DNA of 43,577 nucleotides from Anaerolineaceae bacterium UBA2260 (GTDB lineage: Bacteria; Chloroflexota; Anaerolineae; Anaerolineales; Anaerolineaceae). Within the stretch, counting starts at the first letter, position 1, and each line of letters opens with the position of its first letter. A program made the position numbers and the translations under genes. This document shows, piece by piece, positions 7,911 through 16,260 of the stretch. The notes under the pieces were generated by a model, which saw only the letters and a list, made by a program, of their open reading frames with translations, ran no database searches and was not told the DNA's origin. Location: assembly GCA_002347485.1 (NCBI GenBank), contig DDXM01000043.1:1-43577 (forward strand), read 5' to 3'.

Positions 7911-8945
7911 TTAGTTTAGAAAATCTGTATCAGTGCTGCCGTGTGGGAGTGATTTTTCAAACCCTCTGGTCCCGTTGAAATTGATATAGTTCACAACACC
8001 GGGCAGAATCTCAATAGTCGAGGCATAAAAAACGCCGTTGTACCACATGGTAAATTCATACTTGCCCGCCGGTACATCGGTGAGCGCATAGTTTTCCTGA
8101 AAATAAGGATCCTGGTCGTGGTAAGTGATGATGTCAGGATCATAGGTGTTGATTACCCAGTAGCGATTGGTTTCGAGCGATGAAAGGATGAAATTCCAGC
8201 CATTCAATAGGTAACCATAGCGATTCTCAATCCTGCCAGTAATGACGCCATGGTCGACGGCGGGTGCGAGCCACAACTCCGGATTTTGATATTTTTGTTC
8301 CATTTCATCCAGGATGCGTACTTCGTAATGCAAATGCGGGCCGCTGGTCATCCCGGTCATGCCCACCGTACCGATCACCTGGCCTGTTTTAACCCAGTCA
8401 CCAACTTTGACCAGCGTTTGTTCCATGTGGCAGTACACAGAAAAAACGGTGTGCCCATTATGCTTGAGAGTGTGTTTGATTTTGACGGTGATACCATATG
8501 GATCATTTGTTGCCCCCGCGCCGTAGACCAGACCGTAACCGGCAAATTCCACTTTACCCTCACCTGAAGCAAGGATCGGTGTGCCTTCAATTGCTGGCAG
8601 ATCCAATCCTCTGTGGATCGTACCATGCTCCTTAACGCTGTAACCGTAGCGGTAATCAGCACTCGTCCAGAAAAGGTTTTCGTAGAGGATGGGTTGAGCG
8701 AGCAGGAAGTGATCCTGGTGAGTGAGCGCAAGGGGGGTTTCATAATGTTGAACATAGATTGTAGATTGAGAAGCGTTTTCAGCCTGTTCCGGCTGTTTAT
8801 TGGACACAAGGGAGGTATTTGGCGAATCCTTCACCGGGTCCAATGGTGATCGAGCAAACGCGTTAACACGAATTGTGAAGATCATGACCATACTGATGAG
8901 AGTAGCCAACATTATGTGCAGCGGTGTGGTATATCTGCGTCTCAT
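7911..8945 (-). CDS. M23-family metallopeptidase with C-terminal regulatory-like domain
   Basis: A 344-residue exported protein. It has an N-terminal signal/anchor helix (about 9-30), a linker, an M23 (LytM/lysostaphin-type) domain (about 100-210), and a C-terminal beta domain (about 225-340) resembling a carboxypeptidase regulatory/transthyretin-like fold (GRIENRYGYLLNGWNF; TDVPAGKYEFTMW). The zinc ligands are all present: His111 and Asp115 in HRGLD, and His206 in HLHYE, with catalytic His173 in YCHM. It should therefore be an active peptidoglycan endopeptidase. Its ATG overlaps the stop of the beta-propeller gene (ATGA), so the two are translationally coupled. A second M23 gene lies just upstream in the same operon. 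Confidence 0.9.
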   Translation of the reverse strand: MRRRYTTPLHIMLATLISMVMIFTIRVNAFARSPLDPVKDSPNTSLVSNKQPEQAENASQSTIYVQHYETPLALTHQDHFLLAQPILYENLFWTSADYRYGYSVKEHGTIHRGLDLPAIEGTPILASGEGKVEFAGYGLVYGAGATNDPYGITVKIKHTLKHNGHTVFSVYCHMEQTLVKVGDWVKTGQVIGTVGMTGMTSGPHLHYEVRILDEMEQKYQNPELWLAPAVDHGVITGRIENRYGYLLNGWNFILSSLETNRYWVINTYDPDIITYHDQDPYFQENYALTDVPAGKYEFTMWYNGVFYASTIEILPGVVNYINFNGTRGFEKSLPHGSTDTDFLN

Positions 8946-10705
8946 GGTAAGAACCTTTCCAATTCGTTAGAGGAATAAATTTGCTCCATAGCCTGTTGCC
9001 AGGTAAGACCTTCCTTCAGCGCAAAGATGCTCATATTCGTCGCCGGGAAGTAATTCCTCCAGTTGGATGCCGCGGGCAGTCGCTCCCACCCGTACCGTAA
9101 CGCGAATGCCGTGAAGTCGAACCAGTACCCCTCAGGGATTGCGCCTGTGTCGCCGCCGTTCTCATATTCGTCCATTTCGTTGTTGCTGCGTGCGTTAAAG
9201 TCCCACACCGGTTCCTTGAGCGGGATGCCGCAAGTCCCATCCTGCGCCATGCATTTCAACCAAACGCGCCAAAACGTGCGCCCGGTGAAATCCTCCCGGC
9301 TGACCAGCATCCAACCGGCATCCAAGGGATCAAGGTTGACCGAGATGCCTCTGCCTGTGTACAACCAGTTGTTGTGAATTGCCACCTCATCGTCTGCTGG
9401 GAGGGATGTCGCAGCGCTCTGCAGGATGCCGAGAAAATCCCATCCCAGTTCCTGATTCAGTTCTTCACGCATAGCCATGAACCTGTCATCAATCGTATCC
9501 GCGAGAGAAGCCTCCGGGGCTTTCAGATCGTATATCGAAACAAGCGAAGAGCGTTCGCTTGTGGTATTAGGGGTTATTGATTCCTCGGGTACCAGTGTAA
9601 AAGGATCACCGGAAATTCCGCGCTCAACAAAGGTTGCCATATTCGAAACGATGGAACCGGACTGCCAGTCAAAGGAGGTGACCTCGCCTGGTAAATGGAT
9701 GGCAGGGAAAAGCAGGCGGGTGGGGTTATCGTGATAGGCAATCAGTTCATACCCGTTGGGAGTGACCAGCAGCGCGGCAGTGCCCTGGTCGTTGATCATC
9801 CAGATCGGCTTGGAACCCGCTCCCAGCAAGATCGTTTCCTGACCGCTCCCTTTGATATTCCGGCGTTCGATGACGGATTGGTCGGTGATCTTGCTCCAGG
9901 CGAGTGATTGTCCGTCGAGCGACCAATCAGGCGAGGTAAAGCTGGCTTCTGAGGAAGTGATAAGAGGGTTCAGACGATTTTCCGCCACATTCAGGTCCGC
10001 CAGCCAAATCTCCAGTCGACCGTTTCTGTCGGTTACAAACGCAATCTTACGACCTTCCGGAGACCAGGCTGGGTCAAAGTTGTTCGATGCACGACCTGTC
10101 AATCGCATGGGGGGAGTGGCGCGATCGGTTGCGGAGTGAACCAGGATGATGAGCTTCCCATCTGCGAGGGTTTCATACGCCAGCCATAATCCATCAGGTG
10201 ACCAGGTAGGCGCGCAGGCGTAACCATCCGCCTGGCTCACTTGGACCTCCAAACCTGTAAGCAGGTTGAGGGTGTAGACCTCCCATTTTCCGGTGGAGTT
10301 GGCGCAAAATGCGAGGGTGCTGCCATCCGGACTTATCGCGGGGTAATCATAATCGAATTCACCTGTGGTCAGCCGGGTGAGCGGGTAATTCACCGGGTGA
10401 TACGCGAACAAGTGGTGATGTTCACCGTCTCTCATCGCAAGAACAAAATATCCCTCATCAGCGATTTTCGTATCAGTAGTTTCCTGGGTTAAGGGAAGCG
10501 GGCTTGGCGTGACGCTTGGCATTGGAAGTGAGAGTTCCTTGCTTGTGCTGGTAGGCTGAGGGGTATCTTCGGCTGGCATAGTCACAGTCGGCTGGGATTG
10601 AGCCTCCACTCCGATCCCTGTGCATGCCACCACCAGAATCGAAAGAATGGACAGGATGATCAGAATGGGGGGAAATTTCTTTCCGCAATGTAATCGGCGA
10701 ATCAT
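8942..10705 (-). CDS. TolB-like beta-propeller lipoprotein with unassigned C-terminal domain
   Basis: A 587-residue lipoprotein: signal peptide with lipobox LVVAC (Cys28), then a Thr/Pro-rich linker. A WD40-like/PD40 propeller region follows (about 85-370) with repeated blocks such as YPAISPDGSTLAF, APTWSPDGLWLAY, DPAWSPEGRKIAF and SPDWSLDGQSLAW. The final 200 residues (about 385-587) form a separate region, rich in Trp and acidic residues, that I do not recognise (includes ELGWDFLGIL and EGYWFDFTAFALRYGWERL). Propellers of this type are protein-protein docking platforms outside the membrane. It sits between two M23 peptidase genes, overlapping one by four bases, so it may organise or restrain those enzymes. 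That role is inference from context. The start has only a weak ribosome binding site. Confidence 0.83.
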   Translation of the reverse strand: MIRRLHCGKKFPPILIILSILSILVVACTGIGVEAQSQPTVTMPAEDTPQPTSTSKELSLPMPSVTPSPLPLTQETTDTKIADEGYFVLAMRDGEHHHLFAYHPVNYPLTRLTTGEFDYDYPAISPDGSTLAFCANSTGKWEVYTLNLLTGLEVQVSQADGYACAPTWSPDGLWLAYETLADGKLIILVHSATDRATPPMRLTGRASNNFDPAWSPEGRKIAFVTDRNGRLEIWLADLNVAENRLNPLITSSEASFTSPDWSLDGQSLAWSKITDQSVIERRNIKGSGQETILLGAGSKPIWMINDQGTAALLVTPNGYELIAYHDNPTRLLFPAIHLPGEVTSFDWQSGSIVSNMATFVERGISGDPFTLVPEESITPNTTSERSSLVSIYDLKAPEASLADTIDDRFMAMREELNQELGWDFLGILQSAATSLPADDEVAIHNNWLYTGRGISVNLDPLDAGWMLVSREDFTGRTFWRVWLKCMAQDGTCGIPLKEPVWDFNARSNNEMDEYENGGDTGAIPEGYWFDFTAFALRYGWERLPAASNWRNYFPATNMSIFALKEGLTWQQAMEQIYSSNELERFLP

Positions 10706-10744
10706 TTGGCGTCCAGAATGCAGGTAAACAAATATCGAGCGTTT

Positions 10745-11662
10745 TTATTCCATCTTCCAGAATAGAGAGGGATCGATCGGTTGAAATCTCCCTGACGTAG
10801 ACCAATTACAATAATAGTACCTTTCTTCGATTGTTGCGTCAGGTTTATACATTGCAAAAGTGTTAAATTCCGCGTCTGATGGCCCGATCCTAATCTCCAG
10901 GTGCAGGTGTTCCGCAACCGTGTTGCCAGTTAAACCTACCGCGCCAATAATTTCCCCGCATGAAACCATGTCTCCTGGCGTGTAAGCAGGTTTATCCTGT
11001 AAGTGAGAATAGAGCACATATAGCGACCTTGAATCCGTGGACATTTCAATGGGAGCGATATTTGCATAAAGCGGGTCATTCGCGCAAGGACTGAACATGT
11101 CGATATTATCTTGAGGAATGGGTGTCGGAATTGCGCCTGTCGGCAGAACTGTATCATCCACCCATTCGAGCGGGGTTTCCACCAGGAGCATGCTGCCGTA
11201 CGGAAAACGGTTCTCGATGACCAGCACCACTTTACCGGGGAGAATGGCTTGCACGGGATGACCGTACATGGAGGGTAGGTCCGCGAATGTGAAAAAAGCC
11301 AGGTCGACTCCCGGATGTCCATCGTCCTGAAAAGCAGTGGAGGGAGTGAAACCCTGGGAGGTGATACTATGCAGGTCACCTAATGCGATCTCCGCCAGAG
11401 GTGAACAGATACTTATGACGGATCCTATCAAAGGGGTAGGCGAGGGTTCAAGTGACGCAATGGGAGTAAAGGTATGCGTGGGAGCCAGTGTGGAGGTTGG
11501 AATAGGAAGCGATTGGGAAGGGGTGGGCGGAGGTATTTGGATAAGGGGCGGTGTGGCGGCGCACCCTGTCAACAGAAAAACAAGGACCAAGCAAAGCAGA
11601 GTGCGGATCATGCGCCAGCGGAATATCGAAGGGGTCATCAATCGACGGATGTTCGTTTTCAT
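10745..11662 (-). CDS. M23-family metallopeptidase lipoprotein
   Basis: A 305-residue predicted lipoprotein from the chosen ATG. A GGGGAG site lies three bases before this codon, while an in-frame ATG seven codons earlier (11683) has none. The signal peptide ends in LLTGC (Cys at about 34), followed by a Pro/Ser/Thr stalk (about 35-80). The M23 domain (about 110-290) keeps the ligand motifs HPGVD and HLHLE, and SHL in the middle. It also has an unusually long insert between the first ligand and the core (about 145-215), containing cysteines (SPCAND; VSCGE; YYYCN) that could form disulfides. It probably cleaves peptidoglycan crosslinks at the outer face of the membrane. It lies 39 bases before the propeller gene and 41 bases after the DUF1015 gene, in one apparent operon. 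Confidence 0.87.
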   Translation of the reverse strand: MKTNIRRLMTPSIFRWRMIRTLLCLVLVFLLTGCAATPPLIQIPPPTPSQSLPIPTSTLAPTHTFTPIASLEPSPTPLIGSVISICSPLAEIALGDLHSITSQGFTPSTAFQDDGHPGVDLAFFTFADLPSMYGHPVQAILPGKVVLVIENRFPYGSMLLVETPLEWVDDTVLPTGAIPTPIPQDNIDMFSPCANDPLYANIAPIEMSTDSRSLYVLYSHLQDKPAYTPGDMVSCGEIIGAVGLTGNTVAEHLHLEIRIGPSDAEFNTFAMYKPDATIEERYYYCNWSTSGRFQPIDPSLFWKME

Positions 11663-11703
11663 TTTCTCCCCAAATAAATTCATATTCGATCGCAGTCAGG
11701 TAA

Positions 11704-13023
11704 TCAGGATTTAATCCTGCGCGCTTCCATGTAAAAGCGTTTTTCATGCGCTTCACCCATGGAGAAGGTCTTACGCGGCAACGCGCCGTCAAGCAGGACT
11801 GTGCGAAATAGTTCATTCTTCGGCATGGCTGGCAAGTAAATGCCCGTGTTGCCCGGCTGACCAGCCAGTGAAAAGATCGCCTCATCTCCATGCACATAAT
11901 CGATCGATGACGCATGACCATCCTTCAAGAAACGGTCGAGCACAGGTTGAATGCTGCCGACGGCGAGGTTGGCGATGGGGTGTGCAATCCTTCCCAGGAG
12001 GAGTCGGGTTTCATGGATCAAGCCGAACAAATGAGCATCCTTGTCTCCCGCTTTAACCTGCTCGATAAGCGCTTCGCGAGAGGTCATCACCTCGAAGCTT
12101 AGTTCGCTGCCAAAATGGTCAATCAAAGATTGTTCGAGAGCGAAATTCGTATTGAAAAGCACACGGTGAATGGGTTCAAATGCCAGACCGCTATCATGAA
12201 TATTTTCGATTTCAACCAGGGCGTAACGCGCCGGGTGATCCATCCCGACGGTCGGTTTCAACTGCTCCCAGATCGATTTTGCTGTGGCGAGTGAGTGATT
12301 CCCATCACCTACCGCGAAAAGAAGGACCCCTTTTTCGTGATTGACTTTATATTTCGGGTAGAACACATCCGGTCTCGACAGCATTTCGAGATGCTGGATA
12401 ACACCGTCCTCAAGCGCATCATCATCCACCAACCACCCGCAGAGGTGACCGCTTTTCTTCATCAGGTCAAAATCATAAATAACCGGAAGATCCTCTTTCT
12501 GCGCGGCGATAGATCCGATCACAATATCTTTGGGATCATCGATCAGCACGAGAATGTGCGGCAACTCCAGCGGGGCGTCCTTACGAATGCGAATGCGCGG
12601 AGGCAGGCGGTCGAGGATGGTGCCCTCGGTGGCGCGGATCAGGCTTTGCGAACCGACCGAGAAATCATATTTTTCCAGGTCCAGCGCGAGCATCAAGCCA
12701 CGCCGGGTTTTTCCATCCACATGGCGTTCAACATAAATGATACGCTCATAAGGGGCAAGCAGACCATCGGTCAGGTACTGGCGCATGCGCGCGTTGATCG
12801 TTTGCACACGCTGCTGCTCCTCAGGGGTACCGAGATAGACTTCGGGCAGGATCAAATGCAGAGTGGAAGGGGCGTCTCCGACAAGTCTGGCGACATCCTC
12901 CCAATACTCTGGCTCAGAGGTGAACTGGTCGCAGGCGATCACCGCCCACTTGGCAGGATCGATCTCTTTTACAGGCAGGTAGGTGGTGGGAATTTGTACG
13001 CCAATTTGAGGGAAATTTCTCAT
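11704..13023 (-). CDS. DUF1015 family protein of unknown function
   Basis: A 439-residue soluble protein matching the DUF1015 pattern: an N-terminal IPTTYLPVKEIDPAKWAVIACDQFTSEPEYW segment (split here as IPTTYLPVKEIDPAKW and AVIACDQFTSEPEYW), a central LFAVGDGNHSLATAKSIWE motif (about 240-258), and a late LVEIENIHDSGLAFEPIHRV block. The GDGNHS motif with conserved His looks like an active or nucleotide/metal site, but no reaction is established as far as I know. The start is supported by an AAAGGA site eight bases before the ATG. It leads the operon that continues into the M23/propeller genes, though nothing in the sequence links its function to the wall. A terminator separates it from degV. 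Confidence 0.85.
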   Translation of the reverse strand: MRNFPQIGVQIPTTYLPVKEIDPAKWAVIACDQFTSEPEYWEDVARLVGDAPSTLHLILPEVYLGTPEEQQRVQTINARMRQYLTDGLLAPYERIIYVERHVDGKTRRGLMLALDLEKYDFSVGSQSLIRATEGTILDRLPPRIRIRKDAPLELPHILVLIDDPKDIVIGSIAAQKEDLPVIYDFDLMKKSGHLCGWLVDDDALEDGVIQHLEMLSRPDVFYPKYKVNHEKGVLLFAVGDGNHSLATAKSIWEQLKPTVGMDHPARYALVEIENIHDSGLAFEPIHRVLFNTNFALEQSLIDHFGSELSFEVMTSREALIEQVKAGDKDAHLFGLIHETRLLLGRIAHPIANLAVGSIQPVLDRFLKDGHASSIDYVHGDEAIFSLAGQPGNTGIYLPAMPKNELFRTVLLDGALPRKTFSMGEAHEKRFYMEARRIKS

Positions 13024-13072
13024 GGGATTTGTCCTTTCAGAGATTATTTTACCAGAATGAAGTTATTGGGAT

Positions 13073-13104
13073 AAAAAAACCTCCTGGTCAGATGAGCAGG
13101 AGGT
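13073..13104 (-). terminator. Rho-independent terminator after the DegV gene
   Basis: On the minus strand, an 8-bp stem (13097-13104 with 13079-13086) with a ten-base loop is followed by seven T residues. It ends the degV transcript and insulates the DUF1015 operon. Confidence 0.88.
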
Positions 13105-13124
13105 CATTTGAGATCAAGATCCAA

Positions 13125-13985
13125 TTACATGCTGTACATGTAAGCCAAACCCAACGCGCCGGGACCCGTGTGGGTACCGAGAACAACGCTGATTGTGCTC
13201 AACACCGCGTCAGATACCAGCGAGGTGGGGAAGCGCTTGACCGCTTTTTCGAGCAGCTGGTTCCCTTCATCGGGCGCGTTGGCGTGCAAGGCGCATAAGC
13301 GGACAGGACCAGTCTCTTTGGCGAGCCTCGCTTCTACAAGATCAAGCAGGCGGTCAGTGGCTTTGGAGAATGTGCGTACCCTCTCCACGGCTTCGATGCG
13401 CCCATCACGCATCTCCAAAAGTGGTTTTAGATTGAGCATGGTGCCCATGAAAGCCTGCGCGCCGCCGATGCGGCCCCCGCGGTGCAGAAATTCAAGGGTG
13501 CTAACAACAAAATAAAGGCCGGTGTTTTGGCGGGATTTTTCTGATACAGCTTTGCACTCCGCCAGCGTGGCGCCTGAAGCCGCCATGCGGGCGGCGCTGA
13601 GCACCTGAAATCCCATGGCCATGCTGGTGCTCAAGGAATCAACCAATTGAATTCTCTCATCGGGAAAATACTTCTTGGCTTGAACAGCTGAATCCAACGT
13701 GCTAGAGAGCTTACCTGAAATATGCACACTGAGAATGTCGTATCCTTCATCAATAAGTCTGCTATACAATGATTTGAACTCCTCAGGTGTCACCTGGGAG
13801 GTGGAAGGCATTACCTTGTCAACAGCGAGGCGTTCGTAAAATTGCGTGGGTTTAATATCGATGCCATCGCGTAGAACCTCGTTCCCCCAGATCACCTGCA
13901 GGGGGATGGAAGCAATCGGGTTGCCATTCAATAATTCGAGGGGAATATTGGCTGTGCTATCTGTTACCACCATTACCTTGTTCAT
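13125..13985 (-). CDS. DegV family fatty-acid-binding protein
   Basis: A 286-residue protein with the two-domain DegV fold. The N-terminus has VVTDSTANIPLELL, a diagnostic start. Further family signatures are TSQVTPEEF (about 59-67), LSVHISGKLSSTLDSA (with the lipid-contacting serine), and the C-terminal FLHRGGRIGGA followed by LKPLL. DegV proteins bind a single fatty acid; in Firmicutes the FakB members present it to the kinase FakA for phosphorylation. No fakA is in this window, so the fatty-acid-kinase role is only possible. The ATG has an ideal GGAGGT ribosome binding site. The gene is monocistronic with its own terminator and diverges from ffh. Confidence 0.9.
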   Translation of the reverse strand: MNKVMVVTDSTANIPLELLNGNPIASIPLQVIWGNEVLRDGIDIKPTQFYERLAVDKVMPSTSQVTPEEFKSLYSRLIDEGYDILSVHISGKLSSTLDSAVQAKKYFPDERIQLVDSLSTSMAMGFQVLSAARMAASGATLAECKAVSEKSRQNTGLYFVVSTLEFLHRGGRIGGAQAFMGTMLNLKPLLEMRDGRIEAVERVRTFSKATDRLLDLVEARLAKETGPVRLCALHANAPDEGNQLLEKAVKRFPTSLVSDAVLSTISVVLGTHTGPGALGLAYMYSM

Positions 13986-14082
13986 GTACTGCTACCTCCA
14001 AAGATTGCTTTCACTCATTACTTTTATTTTGTATTTAATAACCCTTTACTTGCGGTATGGTTACACTAAGGCTTGATATCCA

Positions 14083-14108
14083 GTCGAATGCGCCTGTCGA
14101 ATGTGCCT
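14083..14108 (+). repeat. Tandem 13-bp direct repeat abutting the ffh promoter
   Basis: Unit 1 (14083-14095) and unit 2 (14096-14108), read as GTCGAATGYGCCT, are identical at 12 of 13 positions and directly adjacent. The second unit ends on the first base of the -35 box. The position suggests a binding site for an activator or repressor, but a chance duplication is possible. The rest of 13986-14191 holds the degV leader and the ffh promoter. Confidence 0.6.
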
Positions 14109-14136
14109 TGACCATTACCATTATCCAGACTAAAAT
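14108..14136 (+). promoter_or_regulatory. Sigma-70 promoter of the ffh operon
   Basis: TTGACC (14108-14113), a 17-base spacer, and TAAAAT (14131-14136), five of six matches at each box. A start near 14143 gives a leader of about 49 bases. That leader holds a short hairpin (TCACC-GGAA-GGTGA, 14150-14163) with a GNRA-type loop and an AAGGA site at 14175. Confidence 0.7.
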
Positions 14137-14191
14137 CACTGTTTGTGAATCACCGGAAGGTGACATCTATTATTAAGGAAGAACACGGTCT

Positions 14192-15514
14192 TTGTTTGAT
14201 AATCTGTCTGGCAGGTTGAACGAAATATTCACCCAATTACGCCGCAAGGGTAAGTTAAGCGCGGCGGATGTGGACGCCATGATGCGCGAAGTGCGCCTGG
14301 CACTGCTTGAAGCGGATGTCAATTACACCGTGGTGAAGGATTTCACCAACCGGGTGCGCGAGCGGGCTATCGGCGCCGAAGTATCCAAAGCTTTGAACCC
14401 GGCTCAGCAGGTAATCAAGATCGTGCACGAAGAACTGATCACCACGCTGGGGGAACCCGCTCGGTTGAATTTAACTGGCGTGAAACCTTACGCGGTTATG
14501 CTGGTGGGGTTACAAGGTTCGGGCAAGACCACCGCGGCAGCCAAAATCGCAAACCGCCTGCGCAAAGACGGCGAGCGGGTGCTGCTAGTGGCAGGCGACC
14601 CATATAGACCAGCCGCTGTCAAGCAATTGCAGACCCTGGGTGAGAAGATCGGGGTGGAAGTTGTGTCAGACGCCAACTTAAAACCACCCGCCCTGGCTGC
14701 GCAGGCTTTCAATAAGGCACAAAAAGGTGGATACTCGGTGGTCATCATCGACACCGCCGGCCGTTCGCAGCTCGATCAGCCGCTTATGGACGAGTTGCAG
14801 GCGATCAGCCACAAGGTCAAGCTCGTCGAAACGCTGTTGGTGGTGGACGCTATGATCGGGCAGGAAGCGCTGCACATCGCTGAAGGTTTTCGCGATACAA
14901 TTAATATCACTGGTTTGGTCTTCACCAAGATCGATGGCGACGCACGCGGCGGCGCCGCGATTTCGGTGCGCAGCGTGACTGGTGTGCCGATCAAATTCCT
15001 CGGAACGGGCGAAGGGATCGAGGCCATTGAGGTCTTCGATCCGACCAGATTGGCTTCCCGCATTCTGGGAATGGGTGATATGATTGGGCTGATCGAAAAA
15101 GCGGAAGCCGTTTTTGATCAGAAGATCCAAAAAGAGCAGGCGGAACGGGTTCTAAAAGGGCAGTTCACCCTGGAGGATTTTGCGGATCAGCTTAAACAGA
15201 TGCGCAAAATGGGTTCCATTTCACAGGTGTTGGATATGCTTCCCGGCGGATTGGGACAAGCGGCGCGGAATATCTCGCCGGAGGAGACGGAGCGCAACAT
15301 GAAGCGCACCGAAGCCATCATCAACTCGATGACCCGCGAAGAAAAAAGGAACCCGGATGTGTTGAACGCTTCGCGCCGCAGACGGATCGCCCGGGGTTCC
15401 GGAACAGACGTGCAGGATGTGAATCGCCTGATGAAACAATTTAGGGATACGCAACGTTTTATGAAAACCATGCAGAAAACAGGCGGGAAGGGACTTTCCC
15501 GATTGTTCAAGTGA
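14192..15514 (+). CDS. ffh: Signal recognition particle protein Ffh (SRP54)
   Basis: A 440-residue SRP GTPase. It binds 4.5S RNA and signal sequences on ribosomes and docks with FtsY for co-translational membrane insertion. The N domain (1-85) includes the typical LSGRL-NEIFTQLRRKGKLS start. The G domain carries GLQGSGKTT (about 107-115), DTAGR (about 188-192) and TKIDGDARGG (about 247-256). The Met-rich M domain (about 300-435) includes QLKQMRKMGS and the RNA-binding RRRRIARGSGT region. Translation starts at TTG, supported by an AAGGA site and by alignment of the first residues with other Ffh proteins. It heads the classical ffh-rpsP-khpA-rimM cluster. Confidence 0.97.
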   Translation: MFDNLSGRLNEIFTQLRRKGKLSAADVDAMMREVRLALLEADVNYTVVKDFTNRVRERAIGAEVSKALNPAQQVIKIVHEELITTLGEPARLNLTGVKPYAVMLVGLQGSGKTTAAAKIANRLRKDGERVLLVAGDPYRPAAVKQLQTLGEKIGVEVVSDANLKPPALAAQAFNKAQKGGYSVVIIDTAGRSQLDQPLMDELQAISHKVKLVETLLVVDAMIGQEALHIAEGFRDTINITGLVFTKIDGDARGGAAISVRSVTGVPIKFLGTGEGIEAIEVFDPTRLASRILGMGDMIGLIEKAEAVFDQKIQKEQAERVLKGQFTLEDFADQLKQMRKMGSISQVLDMLPGGLGQAARNISPEETERNMKRTEAIINSMTREEKRNPDVLNASRRRRIARGSGTDVQDVNRLMKQFRDTQRFMKTMQKTGGKGLSRLFK

Positions 15515-15621
15515 TCAAAAATGAAACAGCGGTCAAGCGCCCCCTTCAGCGCCCCTCGCCAAAGTGGATTTTTTGAATTCACATCATATTTGATCATTGA
15601 CTAGAATCAGGAGAAAAGCAA

Positions 15622-15957
15622 ATGGTAAGAATTCGTTTACGTAGGATTGGTCAGAGACACCAACCAAGTTACCGTATCGTTGTGGCTGATGTTGAAAGCC
15701 CGCGCGACGGCCGCTTCCTCGAGATCATCGGCAGCTACATCCCCACCACTGAACCCTTCACCTTCGAGGTTCAGGAGGATCGTGTATTCGACTGGATGAG
15801 CAAGGGAGCCCAACCCAGTGACTCGGTTGCCAAGCTGTTCCAGATCACCGGTGTGCTCGACCGTTACGAGAGGTTCAAGAAGGGTGAATCGCTTGAGACC
15901 CTTCTTGAAGAAGCCAAAATTGCCGGCAAAGAACGCGCGGCAAAGATCAAAGCCTAA
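15622..15957 (+). CDS. rpsP: 30S ribosomal protein S16
   Basis: A 111-residue S16 beginning MVRIRLRRIGQRHQPSYRIV, the family's invariant N-terminus (20 residues shown), and continuing with SPRDGRFLEIIGSYIP. It binds 16S rRNA early in 30S assembly. The C-terminal tail (about 85-111) is a charged, Lys/Glu-rich extension common outside Proteobacteria. An AGGAG site precedes the ATG. The 107-base gap after ffh shows no convincing promoter; it holds a widely spaced inverted repeat (15512-15519 and 15589-15596). It is followed six bases later by khpA. Confidence 0.98.
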   Translation: MVRIRLRRIGQRHQPSYRIVVADVESPRDGRFLEIIGSYIPTTEPFTFEVQEDRVFDWMSKGAQPSDSVAKLFQITGVLDRYERFKKGESLETLLEEAKIAGKERAAKIKA

Positions 15958-15963
15958 ATAATC

Positions 15964-16260
15964 ATGCAATATTCTCAAAAACCGAACCAGAGATACAGCA
16001 GGAACGTTGACCAGGAAAGCCACACCAGGGAACTGATCGAGTACATCGCTCTTTCACTGGTGGACGATCCTTCCCAGGTGGTGGTCAACGAATACCGCAG
16101 CGGTGGGCGTGCCAACCTCGAGTTACACGTTGCCCGTGAGGACATGGGACGCGTAATAGGAAAAGGTGGACGTATCGCCAATGCCATGCGCGTTCTTCTG
16201 CGTGTAGCGGCCGCCCGTGAAGGGAAGCAGGCCAACCTGGATGTCGCTGAACCGAAATGA
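15964..16260 (+). CDS. khpA: KhpA-type KH-domain RNA-binding protein
   Basis: A 98-residue protein with one KH domain. ELIEYIALSLVDDPSQVVV begins the fold, and the RNA-contacting GxxG loop is GKGG within GRVIGKGGRIANAMRVLL (about 69-86). KhpA (YlqC) is a small RNA chaperone, often acting with KhpB, and lies between rpsP and rimM in many bacteria. The N-terminal 20 residues are a polar extension (Gln, Asn, Arg-rich) not usual in shorter homologues, so a later start cannot be ruled out, although no other ATG is available early. Its stop overlaps the rimM start (ATGA). Confidence 0.93.
   Translation: MQYSQKPNQRYSRNVDQESHTRELIEYIALSLVDDPSQVVVNEYRSGGRANLELHVAREDMGRVIGKGGRIANAMRVLLRVAAAREGKQANLDVAEPK

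Noticed and set aside
12295..13074. A 259-codon plus-strand frame opposite the DUF1015 gene
   Set aside because: The DUF1015 frame has conserved motifs and an AAAGGA site; the opposite translation shows no recognisable features and no start signal.
15512..15596. Inverted repeat TGATCAAA / TTTGATCA around the ffh-rpsP gap
   Set aside because: The arms are only 8 bp and about 70 bases apart, with no T run. It could help fold the intercistronic mRNA, but chance is as likely.
15578..15607. A possible rpsP promoter (TTCACA, 18-base spacer, TAGAAT)
   Set aside because: Transcription would start after the AGGAG site and remove it, although rpsP clearly uses that site. Read-through from ffh explains expression.
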